NCBI RefSeq assembly: GCF_009258225.1
Contig: NZ_CP043617.1
Location: 434,001-498,000, forward strand
Length of the DNA: 64,000 nt
Source of the DNA: Sulfurimonas lithotrophica
GTDB lineage: Bacteria; Campylobacterota; Campylobacteria; Campylobacterales; Sulfurimonadaceae
Direction of reading: 5' to 3'
The notes below the pieces were generated by a model. That model searched no databases, was not told the origin of the DNA, and was given only the letters and a program-made list of their open reading frames with translations. Position 1 is the stretch's first letter; the number at the start of each line of letters is the position of its first letter. The position numbers and the translations under genes were made by a program. Below are positions 47,921-57,328 of the stretch, in pieces.

Positions 47921-49021
47921 ATGATACCTTTTTTAGATCTAAAAAAAATAAACAATCAATACAGAGATGAACTTGTTGAAGCTTGTGCAAGAGTTATAGA
48001 CAGCGGATGGTATATCCAAGGGAATGAGTGTAAAGAGTTTGAATCAAATTTTGCAAACTACTGCGGTAGTAAATATGCAGTAGGTGTAGCAAACGGTTTG
48101 GATGCTTTGATTTTAATTTTAAGAGCATATAAAGAGATGGGTATTATGAGTGATGGTGATGAAGTTATAGTTCCATCAAATACATATATAGCTTCGATTC
48201 TCGCAATAACGCAAAACTCTTTAGTCCCTATATTAGTCGAGCCGGATATAAATACATACCTGATAGATGCAAATAAAATAGAAAAAAAGATCACACCAAA
48301 AACAAAAGCTATAATGCCTGTGCATCTATACGGTCAGACATGTGAGATGGATAAGATAAACTCTATTGCAAAAAAGTATAACCTCAAAGTTATAGAAGAT
48401 TCTGCACAAGCTCACGGTGCTTATTTTAAGGATAATAGAGCCGGCAATCTCGGAGATGCAAGTGGATTTAGTTTTTATCCCGGGAAAAATCTAGGTGCTT
48501 TAGGTGATGGAGGAATAGTTACTACAAGCGATAAAGAATTGGCTGAAACTGTAAGAGCCTTGGGAAATTACGGAAGTCATAAAAAGTATGAAAATTTATA
48601 CAAAGGCATAAATAGCAGACTTGACGAGATGCAGGCTGCAATGCTCGGTGTAAAATTAAAATACTTAGATAATGAGATAAAAAATAGAAAAGAAATAGCA
48701 ATGTACTATTTAGAAAATATAAAAAATAGTAGTATTGTTTTACCGACTGTTAGAAAAGAAGATAATCACGTATGGCATGTATTTGTTATACGTTCAAGTG
48801 ATAGAACAAAGTTGCAAAAACACCTATTAAAGTATGATATTCAAACATTGATACATTATCCTATTCCACCGCATAAACAAGAAGCATATTCCGAATGGTC
48901 TAATGAACAATATCCTATAAGTGAACAAATACATGACGAAGTATTAAGTTTACCTATCAGCGGTGTACAGACTATGGAAGATACAAAAAAAGTAGTGGAT
49001 GCGATAAATGAATACAAGTAA
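47921..49021 (+). CDS. fdtB: PLP-dependent sugar 3-aminotransferase (FdtB-like, DegT/DnrJ/EryC1/StrS family)
   Basis: A 366-residue aminotransferase. Landmarks: the N-terminal [52 protein letters not shown], and the PLP lysine in [17 protein letters not shown]. It should place an amino group at C3 of the keto sugar from FdtA. The order ketoisomerase, acetyltransferase, aminotransferase is the same as in other Fuc3NAc/Qui3NAc clusters. Confidence 0.9.
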   Translation: MIPFLDLKKINNQYRDELVEACARVIDSGWYIQGNECKEFESNFANYCGSKYAVGVANGLDALILILRAYKEMGIMSDGDEVIVPSNTYIASILAITQNSLVPILVEPDINTYLIDANKIEKKITPKTKAIMPVHLYGQTCEMDKINSIAKKYNLKVIEDSAQAHGAYFKDNRAGNLGDASGFSFYPGKNLGALGDGGIVTTSDKELAETVRALGNYGSHKKYENLYKGINSRLDEMQAAMLGVKLKYLDNEIKNRKEIAMYYLENIKNSSIVLPTVRKEDNHVWHVFVIRSSDRTKLQKHLLKYDIQTLIHYPIPPHKQEAYSEWSNEQYPISEQIHDEVLSLPISGVQTMEDTKKVVDAINEYK

Positions 49022-49907
49022 TCCGCTAGTAAGTATAATTATCCCTTTTTATAATCATAACGATTATATTTATAAAACTCTTGATTCTGTTTTGGAAGAT
49101 AAATATTCAAATAAAGAAATAGTAATTATAAATGACGGTTCATCAAATCCGAATGATAGTAATATAACAAAGTGGATAGATAAGAATTCAGAAATAATAA
49201 AGATAAAATATATCAAAAGAGAAAATAAAGGCTTGACTAAAACTTTAAATGAACTAATCTCATTAGCAAAGGGTAAATACATCTTATTATGTGCAAGTGA
49301 TGATTATTTAATTAATAATACTATTAAAAGTAGAGTTGACATTCTGGAAAATAATCCTGACAAATATTTATTGTTGTCAGATGCAATCGTTATTGATGAA
49401 AATAATAATATTATATATGAAAGTAGTCTTTTTGATTTATATAAGGGTAAAAAAGAAAATTATTTTAATGATGATGGATTAAAAACAGAAATCACATCCA
49501 ATTGGTCAGTTGCTGGTGCTACGCATTTAATAAGAAAAGAGTTGTATGATCTAGTTGGACTATATGATGAAAATCTGTTAGTTGAAGATTATGACTTCTT
49601 TTTAAGAGTTGTTGCACGTGATTTTATTTTATATTATGATGAAAAAGTATCAGCATATAGAAGACATGAAACAAATGTTTCAGGTGATATTCTAAAAGAG
49701 TTGAAGATGTTTAAAGAGATTAAAAAAGTAGTTCTTAAAAATTTGTATTTGTTTGATGATAAATACAAACATAAACTATTGACAGTAGTAGAATATTATG
49801 AAGATAAAATGAAAAATTATTATTTAAGAAACTTTATAAGAATTGCTAGAAAAAAAACAAAAAGACATAGAGATAAAGTTAAAAAAATATTTAGAAAGAA
49901 GAAGTAA
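49008..49907 (+). CDS. Glycosyltransferase family 2 protein
   Basis: A 299-residue GT-A-fold enzyme. N-terminal [22 protein letters not shown] and [11 protein letters not shown], then the metal-binding block [12 protein letters not shown], and an acceptor-side [15 protein letters not shown] (ED base). The C-terminus is basic ([19 protein letters not shown]), likely contacting the membrane. It overlaps the aminotransferase by 14 bp, so it may add that sugar; this is inference. Confidence 0.87.
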   Translation: MNTSNPLVSIIIPFYNHNDYIYKTLDSVLEDKYSNKEIVIINDGSSNPNDSNITKWIDKNSEIIKIKYIKRENKGLTKTLNELISLAKGKYILLCASDDYLINNTIKSRVDILENNPDKYLLLSDAIVIDENNNIIYESSLFDLYKGKKENYFNDDGLKTEITSNWSVAGATHLIRKELYDLVGLYDENLLVEDYDFFLRVVARDFILYYDEKVSAYRRHETNVSGDILKELKMFKEIKKVVLKNLYLFDDKYKHKLLTVVEYYEDKMKNYYLRNFIRIARKKTKRHRDKVKKIFRKKK

Positions 49908-49908
49908 A

Positions 49909-50871
49909 ATGATATCTATTGCAATGTGTACCTATAATGGGGAAAAGTATATAAACGAGCAAATAGATTCTATTTTAAATCAAACGTATAAAGATTTTGA
50001 ACTTGTAATAACGGATGATGGTTCAACTGATAATACAATAGATATTATAAAAGAATATCAAAAGAATGATGAGAGAATAAAGCTTTATAAAAATGAAAAA
50101 AATTTAGGTTTTATAAAAAATTTTGAAAAAGCGATTTCTTTATGCAGTGGTGATCACATAGCTTTAGCTGATCAAGATGATTCTTGGAAAAAAAATAAGT
50201 TGGAAGTTTTTATTAATGAGATTGATGAAAATATTTTAATATATTCAGATGCTATATTAATGGATGAGGAGTCAAACCTTGTCGATAATGCAAAACAATT
50301 GGTACGTCCGGAAAACAATTTAGTATCAGGAAGTAACAACAAAGCATTTTTGCTTACAAACTGTGTATCTGGTAATACAATAATGTTTAAAAGAGAACTT
50401 ATAAAACATATATTGCCAATACCGGAAAATATAAGTTTTCATGATATATGGATTGCTTTTGTCGCTACATCTATAAGTTCAATAACATATACACAAGAGA
50501 GTATGACATATTATAGAAGATATCCTGAACAAGTAACAAGTACAAGAGTTAAAAACTATAAAGGTTTTTTTGATAGGTTAAACAAAAAAACAAACATAAG
50601 AGTTGACAGAGCTAAAGTAATAGCAAGAGACTTGAATACTATGCTTAGTTCCGGATTATTTACAAAAGATGAAGATAAGTATTTGGTTAAATTACTTATA
50701 GAACATTATAAAAATTATGAAAATATTTTTTACAACAAAAAACTACATAAATATTTAAATAAGTATAGAGATGAAGTATTTGCAATATACAGGACAAAAA
50801 AAAGAACGAAACGTCTAATTAGAACCTGTATAGGGCTAAAGTTACATAAATTAACTTGTTTTGTCGCTTAA
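49909..50871 (+). CDS. Glycosyltransferase family 2 protein (rhamnosyltransferase-like)
   Basis: 320 residues from ATG 49909, two bases after the previous stop; the longer frame from 49843 lies inside the preceding gene. GT2 marks: ISIAMCTYNGEKYINEQIDSILNQTYKDFELVITDDGSTDNT, GDHIALADQDDSW (DQDD metal site) and HDIWIAFVATSISSITYTQESMTYYRRYPEQVT. The CTYNGEKYI...ADQDDSW form is common among rhamnosyl- and galactosyltransferases of O-antigen clusters. Confidence 0.88.
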   Translation: MISIAMCTYNGEKYINEQIDSILNQTYKDFELVITDDGSTDNTIDIIKEYQKNDERIKLYKNEKNLGFIKNFEKAISLCSGDHIALADQDDSWKKNKLEVFINEIDENILIYSDAILMDEESNLVDNAKQLVRPENNLVSGSNNKAFLLTNCVSGNTIMFKRELIKHILPIPENISFHDIWIAFVATSISSITYTQESMTYYRRYPEQVTSTRVKNYKGFFDRLNKKTNIRVDRAKVIARDLNTMLSSGLFTKDEDKYLVKLLIEHYKNYENIFYNKKLHKYLNKYRDEVFAIYRTKKRTKRLIRTCIGLKLHKLTCFVA

Positions 50872-50880
50872 GGATATAAA

Positions 50881-52164
50881 GTGTTCAAAAAAATATTAGA
50901 TTTAAAAGTACAATATCAAGACAAATATATCTTAGCAGCAAATTATTTATTTATTGTATATGCATTTTTTTTACCGATATATGCAAAACCTGTAAAAACA
51001 ATTTTTGGAATGGTTTTAGTTCTTTTTTTATTATCTGGAAATATAAAAGAAAAACTACTGTTTGCTTTTAAAGACAAGGTTGTTCAAGCATTTTTATTAT
51101 TTGTTTTAGTGCATTTAATATGGATACTTGGTTCTGAAAACTTAGAGATGGCTGTATTCAAGTTAAAGGAACTAAAATATGTACTATATATGATAGTTTT
51201 CATAGCAGTTATAAGAAAAGATTTTATATATAAAATATTAACCGGATTTTTATTAGGTATCTTTTTTAGTGAAATAGTAAGTTATCTTATGCTTTTTGAC
51301 ATAAGAATACCATATCTGGTTTATACTGGATATGGTGTGAATGTGCCTTTTATGGAAACGTTTACTCAATATAGTACTGTACTTTCAATATCGTTAGGAA
51401 TATTATTGTATGGAATTGTCACAAAAAAGCAAAAATTATGGGTAAAGATAATCTATGTAATGTTTTTTATAAGTGCATCTAGTAATATCTTTATAATCCA
51501 ATCTAAACTTGGATATGGACTATATGCTATTTCTATTTTAACTGTTACTGCAATGATAATGATAAAGTATAAAAAGTACTTTATGCTACCTGTATCATTA
51601 GTATTGATTTTTGGAGGATATTTTATAGCATATAATACAAGTGATATTTTCCATAATAGAGTAAATGATTTTTTTAATCAAACAGAAGCTGCTATTGATA
51701 AGCAAAATTATTATACTTCCACCGGTGCAAGAGTTGGATTTTATGTATATTCATATGAGATTATGAAAGAAAATTTTTTATTTGGAGTCGGTGCCGGTGA
51801 TCATATAGGCGAGTTTAAAAATTACGTAAAAGAGCATGAAACAAATAAAAAAAATATTCACAGTATGTATGAAAATACGAAAAATGGTGAGTATGCCAGT
51901 TTACATAGTGAATTTTTGGATAATACTTTACAGTTTGGAATTATAGGATTATTGGTTTTTCTAAATATATTTTATCAGCTTTTGAGATATCCGTATGATG
52001 ATCACTATATGAAAGTTGTTCAAATTATTTTTATAGTGATATTACTTAGTGTATCAAGTGTTAGTTTAGTATTTTTATATGCGAAGTTAAAGAATATATT
52101 TATATTTTTATCGGCATTGACTTTGATGCATTATCATAATGAAAAACGGCTAAAGCTTCTTTAG
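50881..52164 (+). CDS. O-antigen ligase/polymerase-like membrane protein (WaaL/Wzy_C)
   Basis: A 427-residue protein with about ten to twelve membrane segments. The large periplasmic loop (GYFIAYNTSDIFHNRVNDFFNQTEAAIDKQNYYTSTGARVGFYVYSYE, then FGVGAGDHIGEF and HSEFLDNTLQFGIIGLLVF) matches the Wzy_C signature, including the GARVGFY arginine and the xHSE/FLxxLxxxG block. It probably joins finished O-chains to lipid A-core. Start is GTG with AAGGA upstream. Its last 15 bases overlap the convergent gene inside a shared terminator. Confidence 0.85.
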   Translation: MFKKILDLKVQYQDKYILAANYLFIVYAFFLPIYAKPVKTIFGMVLVLFLLSGNIKEKLLFAFKDKVVQAFLLFVLVHLIWILGSENLEMAVFKLKELKYVLYMIVFIAVIRKDFIYKILTGFLLGIFFSEIVSYLMLFDIRIPYLVYTGYGVNVPFMETFTQYSTVLSISLGILLYGIVTKKQKLWVKIIYVMFFISASSNIFIIQSKLGYGLYAISILTVTAMIMIKYKKYFMLPVSLVLIFGGYFIAYNTSDIFHNRVNDFFNQTEAAIDKQNYYTSTGARVGFYVYSYEIMKENFLFGVGAGDHIGEFKNYVKEHETNKKNIHSMYENTKNGEYASLHSEFLDNTLQFGIIGLLVFLNIFYQLLRYPYDDHYMKVVQIIFIVILLSVSSVSLVFLYAKLKNIFIFLSALTLMHYHNEKRLKLL

Positions 52165-52173
52165 ACCGTTTTT
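52142..52173. terminator. Bidirectional terminator holding both stop codons of convergent genes
   Basis: AAAAACGG-CTAAAG (42142-type arm at 52142-52155) pairs with CTTTAG-A-CCGTTTTT (52159-52173) around a CTT loop, with one bulged base. T-runs flank it on both strands. The plus stop TAG (52162-52164) and the minus stop (52150-52152) sit at mirror positions in the stem. Confidence 0.85.
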
Positions 52174-52983
52174 ACAGATAAACTCTTCATTATCCCATTT
52201 TTTCTTCATAATTGCATTATTCGCATTAACGTTTTCACTATTCCAGCTTCTTGGATGATATAAATGAAATGTATTTGCAAGGTATCTTACACTTTGTGAA
52301 TCTATCCCGAAGTGCTGAAATCTCCATGTTAGGTCTATATCTTCTCCAACGGACGGTGTAGTATAGTCTTCATCAAAACCGTTTATATATTCCAAATCTT
52401 TTTTAAAGCACGAAAAGTTACAGCCGATTATCATTGGGCGTTTTTTATTAAGTTTTTGTTCTAACGAGGAGCCTTTTTTCAGTTTTATACCTTCTTCAAC
52501 ATGTCTTGCTTTATCCATTGCTAAAAAAGGTAAAAATAATCCAAATAATTTTTCAACTATATAAGGATTTAGATATCCTTTTCTAATAAGATTAGAAAAA
52601 AATGGACCTAACTCTACGCGTTTGCCACATAATATTCGACTATGAGTAATAGACTCTACATGTTTTTGTACAAAGTCACTGTAAGGGATAATATCTCCAT
52701 CTATAAAGATAAGATACTCACCTTTTGATTCTTTGGCAGCACGGTTTAAGGCTATGTTTTTTCTCCAACCGGTATCTTCTTGTGTTAAATGCTTTAAGAG
52801 ATTTTTTTCTTTATATGGGGCTAAAAACTCACGCATCTCTTCTGATTCACAATCTTCAGAAATAATTATTTCAAAATTTTCATGTGTTTGGTTTAATAGA
52901 CTATCAAGTATAAGTTTAAGTGCTTGTGTATCTTTGTATACAGAGACTATGACGCTAACTGAAATATCATTATAATTCAACAT
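52150..52983 (-). CDS. Glycosyltransferase family 2 protein with galactosyltransferase-like C-terminus
   Basis: A 277-residue enzyme. N-terminal VSVIVSVYKDTQALKLILDSLLNQTHENFEIIISEDCE, metal site GEYLIFIDGDIIP (DGD), and the acceptor part GCNFSCFKKDLEYINGFDEDYTTPSVGEDIDLTWRFQHFG with GED, typical of the domain after chondroitin-polymerase-like GT2 modules. It is the only glycosyltransferase in this block on the minus strand. Confidence 0.88.
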   Translation of the reverse strand: MLNYNDISVSVIVSVYKDTQALKLILDSLLNQTHENFEIIISEDCESEEMREFLAPYKEKNLLKHLTQEDTGWRKNIALNRAAKESKGEYLIFIDGDIIPYSDFVQKHVESITHSRILCGKRVELGPFFSNLIRKGYLNPYIVEKLFGLFLPFLAMDKARHVEEGIKLKKGSSLEQKLNKKRPMIIGCNFSCFKKDLEYINGFDEDYTTPSVGEDIDLTWRFQHFGIDSQSVRYLANTFHLYHPRSWNSENVNANNAIMKKKWDNEEFICKNGLKKL

Positions 52984-53049
52984 AAGCCTTTTTTAGGATG
53001 GATTTTATCATTAATTAGTTAAAATGCCACTTTATATTATGGAGAGTTA

Positions 53050-54657
53050 ATGGTATCTATTATTTCGGTTAATTATAATAGCTCAGATGAAACACTTGAT
53101 ATGGTCAAAAGTGTAAGGGCTAATACAAAAGTAGAATATGAATTAATCATTGTTGATAATGCTTCAAAGGATAACGAAGTAAACAAATTAAAAATTTTAG
53201 AAAACGATAGTGATATTAAACTTATTTATAGCAAAAAAAATGTCGGTTTTGCATCCGGAAATATGTTGGGTGTAGAAAAAGCAAATAAAGACTCAAAATA
53301 TTACTTCTTTTTAAATAATGACACACTTTTGATCAATAATGTAGTTGACACTTTATATAAAACTTTAGAACAAAACAGTGATATAGGTCTGGCATCTCCA
53401 CAGCTATACGATGAAAATGAAAAAAGAAGTACGACTTTTAGAGAATTTCCAAGTGTATCTGAGAAGATTTTCGGTAAAGGTTTTAAACGTTTCGTGTCTT
53501 TAAGAAAAATATATAACAATAAAAAAGAGTATAAAGATGTTATAGACGTAGGTATAGTCAGTGGTGCATCTATGTTCTGCAGGGCAAAAGCATTTAATGA
53601 AATCGATGGACTTGATAAAAACTTCTTTTTATATTGTGAAGAAGAAGACCTTTCTCAGCGTTTTCACGAAGCAGGGTATAGAGTCTGTTTGGAACCAAGA
53701 GCGAAGTTGATCCACCTTTCAGGAGTAAGTACAAAAAGAAACTTTTTAATAGAGAGGGAATTTTTAATCTCTTACTTTTATCTTTTAACAAAGCATCTGG
53801 ACCATTTGATGGCATTTATTTTAAAACTGCATATTACATTGAAGTATCTGTCTAAAATAAATAAAGATGTCGTAAATAAACAGTTATTTTGGTTTTGTTT
53901 AGAATTTAATAAAGATATGTATAGTTTAAAACACGATATGAATACAAAATATCTTGACTTTTTTAAATCTATAAAAGAACATTTTAAAACTTCAACAAAC
54001 TCTATACATAAAGCAAGAAATGAGATAAAAGTAGTTTCATACAATGATGAAGAATTTGTTATAAAGTCATTTAAAGTCCCACATTTTATAAATAAGATAG
54101 TATATACTTTTTTTAAAGATTCAAAAGCAAAAAAATCATATGAAAACAGTGTAAAGATTATAGATTTTGTTCCAAAACCGATAGGTTATATTGAATTTAA
54201 AAAATATGGACTGTTAGAGGACAGTTATTTTGTAAGTAAAAATTTCAAATATGACTTGACAATAAGGGAACCTCTTTTAGATAAAAACTATGAAGATAAA
54301 GAGCGTATTTTCAAAGAGTTTGCACTTTTTACGTATAAACTTCATGAGAGAGGTATTTTTCATCTTGACTATAGTCCTGGCAATATTTTAATTAAAAAAG
54401 AAAATGATAGTTATATTTTTAAAGTAGTTGATATTAACAGGATGCAGTTTAAAAAACTAAATCTGAGTGAGAGGTTGTTAAATTTTTCTAAGCTTTGGGC
54501 TAAAGATGAGGATTTAAAAATCATTGTAAAAGAGTATGCAAAGATTATAAATGAGGATGAGACTATGTGTATAGAGGTTGCTTTGGATTATTCTCAAAAA
54601 CATAAAGATAAAAAGAATTTCAAAAAAAGATTAAAAGGGCAGAAAGTTGTTGATTAG
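53050..54657 (+). CDS. Fusion: GT2 glycosyltransferase plus LPS-kinase-like domain
   Basis: A 535-residue two-domain protein. Residues 1-270 are a GT2 enzyme of the rhamnosyltransferase type (VSIISVNYNSSDETLDMVKSV, ELIIVDNASKDN, KYYFFLNNDTLL, GASMFCRAKAFNEIDGLDKNFFLYCEEEDLSQRFHEAGY). Residues about 330-520 are a kinase-like fold of the InaA/WaaP type: Lys-bearing strand EFVIKSFKV, catalytic loop HLDYSPGNILI (His438, Asp440, Asn445) and metal site VVDINR (Asp461). It could add a sugar and phosphorylate a core heptose. GGAG precedes the ATG. Confidence 0.85.
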   Translation: MVSIISVNYNSSDETLDMVKSVRANTKVEYELIIVDNASKDNEVNKLKILENDSDIKLIYSKKNVGFASGNMLGVEKANKDSKYYFFLNNDTLLINNVVDTLYKTLEQNSDIGLASPQLYDENEKRSTTFREFPSVSEKIFGKGFKRFVSLRKIYNNKKEYKDVIDVGIVSGASMFCRAKAFNEIDGLDKNFFLYCEEEDLSQRFHEAGYRVCLEPRAKLIHLSGVSTKRNFLIEREFLISYFYLLTKHLDHLMAFILKLHITLKYLSKINKDVVNKQLFWFCLEFNKDMYSLKHDMNTKYLDFFKSIKEHFKTSTNSIHKARNEIKVVSYNDEEFVIKSFKVPHFINKIVYTFFKDSKAKKSYENSVKIIDFVPKPIGYIEFKKYGLLEDSYFVSKNFKYDLTIREPLLDKNYEDKERIFKEFALFTYKLHERGIFHLDYSPGNILIKKENDSYIFKVVDINRMQFKKLNLSERLLNFSKLWAKDEDLKIIVKEYAKIINEDETMCIEVALDYSQKHKDKKNFKKRLKGQKVVD

Positions 54658-55393
54658 TGTAGCTATAATTGCCAAAGATGCAGAAAAAACTATTGCTAGT
54701 ACTCTAGAGAGTCTAAAGGTGTTTGAAGATGTCGTTATATATGATAACGGTTCAACAGATAATACAAAAAGTATATGTAAAGAATATGAAAACGTTAATT
54801 ATGTAGTTGGAGAGTTTAGTGGTTTTGGTCCTACAAAAAACAAAGCAGCAGAGTTCTGTAAACATGATTGGATATTATCTTTGGATGCAGACGAAGTGTT
54901 AACGGCAGAATTTATTGAAGAACTTAAATCAATTGACTTAAAAGATGAAAATGTCTATACGATAAACAGGGTGAATTATTATAAAAAACAAAAAATTACT
55001 CATTGTTGGGCGAATGATATCATCGTAAGGGTTTATAATAGAAAAAAGACTGCTTTTAACGATTTGCATGTACATGAAAAAGTTATTAATGAAGGTTTTA
55101 ATACAGTAGGTTTAAAAAGTGAAGTAAATCATTTTCCATATTCTACAGTTACGGATTTTATAATTAAACTGGACAGATATTCTACTATTTTTGCCAAAGA
55201 TAATGCTGGTAAAAAATCATCTTCTCCATTAAAAGCTATACTAAATGCTAAATTTTCTTTCTTTAAAACATATATTATAAAACGCGGTTTTTTAGACGGT
55301 TATGCAGGGTTGGTAATAGCATTTTCACATATGGCTACAAACTTTTATAAATATATAAAACTATATGAAGCAAACAAAGAGTTAGAAAAATGA
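54647..55393 (+). CDS. GT2 LPS core glycosyltransferase (WaaE/LgtF-like)
   Basis: A 248-residue glycosyltransferase. LISVAIIAKDAEKTIASTLESLKVFEDVVIYDNGSTDNT, then DWILSLDADEVLT (DAD metal site) and WANDIIVRVYNRKKTAFNDLHVHEKVI, the pattern of WaaE/KdtX-type enzymes that add glucose to core heptose. The start is one of two adjacent TTG codons (54647, 54650); it overlaps the fusion gene by 11 bp and the next gene by 4 bp. Confidence 0.87.
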   Translation: MLISVAIIAKDAEKTIASTLESLKVFEDVVIYDNGSTDNTKSICKEYENVNYVVGEFSGFGPTKNKAAEFCKHDWILSLDADEVLTAEFIEELKSIDLKDENVYTINRVNYYKKQKITHCWANDIIVRVYNRKKTAFNDLHVHEKVINEGFNTVGLKSEVNHFPYSTVTDFIIKLDRYSTIFAKDNAGKKSSSPLKAILNAKFSFFKTYIIKRGFLDGYAGLVIAFSHMATNFYKYIKLYEANKELEK

Positions 55394-56298
55394 GAGTATT
55401 GGTTACCAGACACGATAAAATAGGTGATTTTATTACATCCTTGCCAATGTGTAAAATATTAAAAGATCAAACAGAACATAAGATAGTGATGCTGGTATCT
55501 AAAATCAACTATGACTTGGCATCAAGGCTTGATTTTATAGATGAGGTAATTGAATATACAGATGATGTATTTGAGCTCTCAAAAAGAATAAGAGAAAAGA
55601 ATATAGATGTAAGTATAAGCGGATATATTGAGAATAAACTTGGAATCGCTTTAATTATAGCCGGTGTAAAAAAAAGAATAGCACCCGCTACAAAGATAGC
55701 ACAAATCTTTTTTAATGATACACTAAAACAAAGAAGAAGTGAAGTCAAAAAAACTGAATGGCAATATAATTTAGACTTGGTGAAGCACTTTGATGAGAAC
55801 CTGAAACTTGATTTTCAAAGACCTCTTTTAGACACTAAGAAAAAACGTGAGAATATAACTATGTTCCATGTAGGTAGCGGTGGTAGCAGTGATGGAAACT
55901 TATCTTTAGACGATTACTTGAAACTTGCAAAGATTGCATCTGAAAAATCAGAAGTGGTTTTTACATTTGGACCTGATGATATTGAAGACAAAGAGTATAT
56001 AAAAAAACACTTGGATTTTGAAGCAAATATAAGAGATGATTTTAAATCTATTTGGGATTTGACAAACTTTATATCTACATCTAAAATCTTTATAAGTACT
56101 TCAACAGGACCAATGCATTTGGCAGGTTTGACAAATACAAAAACTGTATCATTCTTTGGAGCAAATCTATTTGCATCAGCTAAAAGATGGTCAACTATAA
56201 GTGATATAGAACTTCAAAATAACTTTGAAGTTCCTGCAGACTATTCGAATGAACTTTATCAAGATATCCAAAAGACGCTTTTATCTAAAATAAGTTAA
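55390..56298 (+). CDS. Glycosyltransferase family 9 (heptosyltransferase-like)
   Basis: A 302-residue GT9 enzyme with MRVLVTRHDKIGDFITSLPMCKILK at the start and the donor-binding end FISTSKIFISTSTGPMHLAGLTNTKTVSFFG. It belongs to the heptosyltransferase family but is distinct from the WaaF and WaaC genes nearby, so it is probably a third core heptosyltransferase or a related sugar transferase. Confidence 0.88.
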   Translation: MRVLVTRHDKIGDFITSLPMCKILKDQTEHKIVMLVSKINYDLASRLDFIDEVIEYTDDVFELSKRIREKNIDVSISGYIENKLGIALIIAGVKKRIAPATKIAQIFFNDTLKQRRSEVKKTEWQYNLDLVKHFDENLKLDFQRPLLDTKKKRENITMFHVGSGGSSDGNLSLDDYLKLAKIASEKSEVVFTFGPDDIEDKEYIKKHLDFEANIRDDFKSIWDLTNFISTSKIFISTSTGPMHLAGLTNTKTVSFFGANLFASAKRWSTISDIELQNNFEVPADYSNELYQDIQKTLLSKIS

Positions 56299-56305
56299 AA
56301 GATAG

Positions 56306-56311
56306 TATAAT
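56306..56311 (+). promoter_or_regulatory. -10 box six bases before the hldD start
   Basis: A perfect TATAAT ends six bases before the hldD ATG (56318) and no ribosome site is seen, so the transcript may begin at the start codon. Confidence 0.5.
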
Positions 56312-56317
56312 CGCTTT

Positions 56318-57328
56318 ATGAAATACAACGACATAGACTTTAACAATAAAACAGTTCTTATCACTGGTGGTGCGGGTTTTATAGGCTCAAATTTGGCATT
56401 TTATTTTCAAGAAAACTATCCAAAATGTAATATAGTAGTTTTAGATAGTTTTAGAAGCGGTGAAACACTTAGTAACGGAAATCTAAAGAGCTTTGGACAT
56501 TTTAAAAACCTTTTAGGTTTTAAAGGAAAAGTTATCAGCGGAGATATCAATGATAAATCTTTACTTGCATCTATAAATGAAGAGTATGATTTTGACTATA
56601 TCTTTCATCAAGCTGCTATCTCTGATACTACTGCATCTGAGCAAGATTTGATGATTCAAACAAATGTAAATGCTTATGAAGATCTATTAAAAATAGCGAT
56701 TAAACATAATGCAAATATGATCTATGCATCTAGTGCCGCGACCTATGGAGACAGTGACAGGTTTGAAGTTGGGTTTGAACAGCCAAACAATGTATATGGT
56801 TTTTCAAAAGTTATGATGGACAATATTACATACAAATATATTGAACAAGGTGTAGATATCTCCATAGTCGGTCTTAAATATTTTAATGTTTACGGTCCAA
56901 GAGAATACTTTAAAAATAAGACCGCATCTATGGTTGTTCAGTTTGGTCATCAGATATTAAACGGACAAACGCCTAAACTATTTGAAGGAAGCGATAAAAT
57001 TTTAAGAGATTTTATCTATATAGATGATATTGTTCAGGCAAATATATTGGCGTGCGAACCTAAAAAAAGCGGTGTGTATAATGTCGGTACGGGAAAAGCA
57101 AGAAGTTTTGAGGATATTGTAAATATACTTCAAAAAGAGCTTGCAATAGATAACGGCAAAGAGTATATTCCAAATCCTTTTGTTGGTCAGTATCAGTTTT
57201 TTACAGAAGCAAATATTGACACTACAAAAGAAAACTTGGGTTATAAGCCAAACTATGAAATGGAAGATGGAATTAAGGCATATTTACCTGAAATCAAAAG
57301 ACTATTCGATGTTGAGGTTAAAAAATAA
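56318..57328 (+). CDS. hldD: ADP-L-glycero-D-manno-heptose 6-epimerase HldD
   Basis: Last step of ADP-L,D-heptose synthesis. 336 residues, SDR fold: VLITGGAGFIGSNLAFYF, FHQAAISDTTASEQDLMIQTNVNAY, IYASSAATYGD, the catalytic YGFSKVMMDN (YxxxK), and LKYFNVYGPREYFK followed by SMVVQFG, all typical of HldD. It overlaps hldE by one base. The TATAAT box directly upstream suggests its own, leaderless transcript. Confidence 0.95.
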   Translation: MKYNDIDFNNKTVLITGGAGFIGSNLAFYFQENYPKCNIVVLDSFRSGETLSNGNLKSFGHFKNLLGFKGKVISGDINDKSLLASINEEYDFDYIFHQAAISDTTASEQDLMIQTNVNAYEDLLKIAIKHNANMIYASSAATYGDSDRFEVGFEQPNNVYGFSKVMMDNITYKYIEQGVDISIVGLKYFNVYGPREYFKNKTASMVVQFGHQILNGQTPKLFEGSDKILRDFIYIDDIVQANILACEPKKSGVYNVGTGKARSFEDIVNILQKELAIDNGKEYIPNPFVGQYQFFTEANIDTTKENLGYKPNYEMEDGIKAYLPEIKRLFDVEVKK

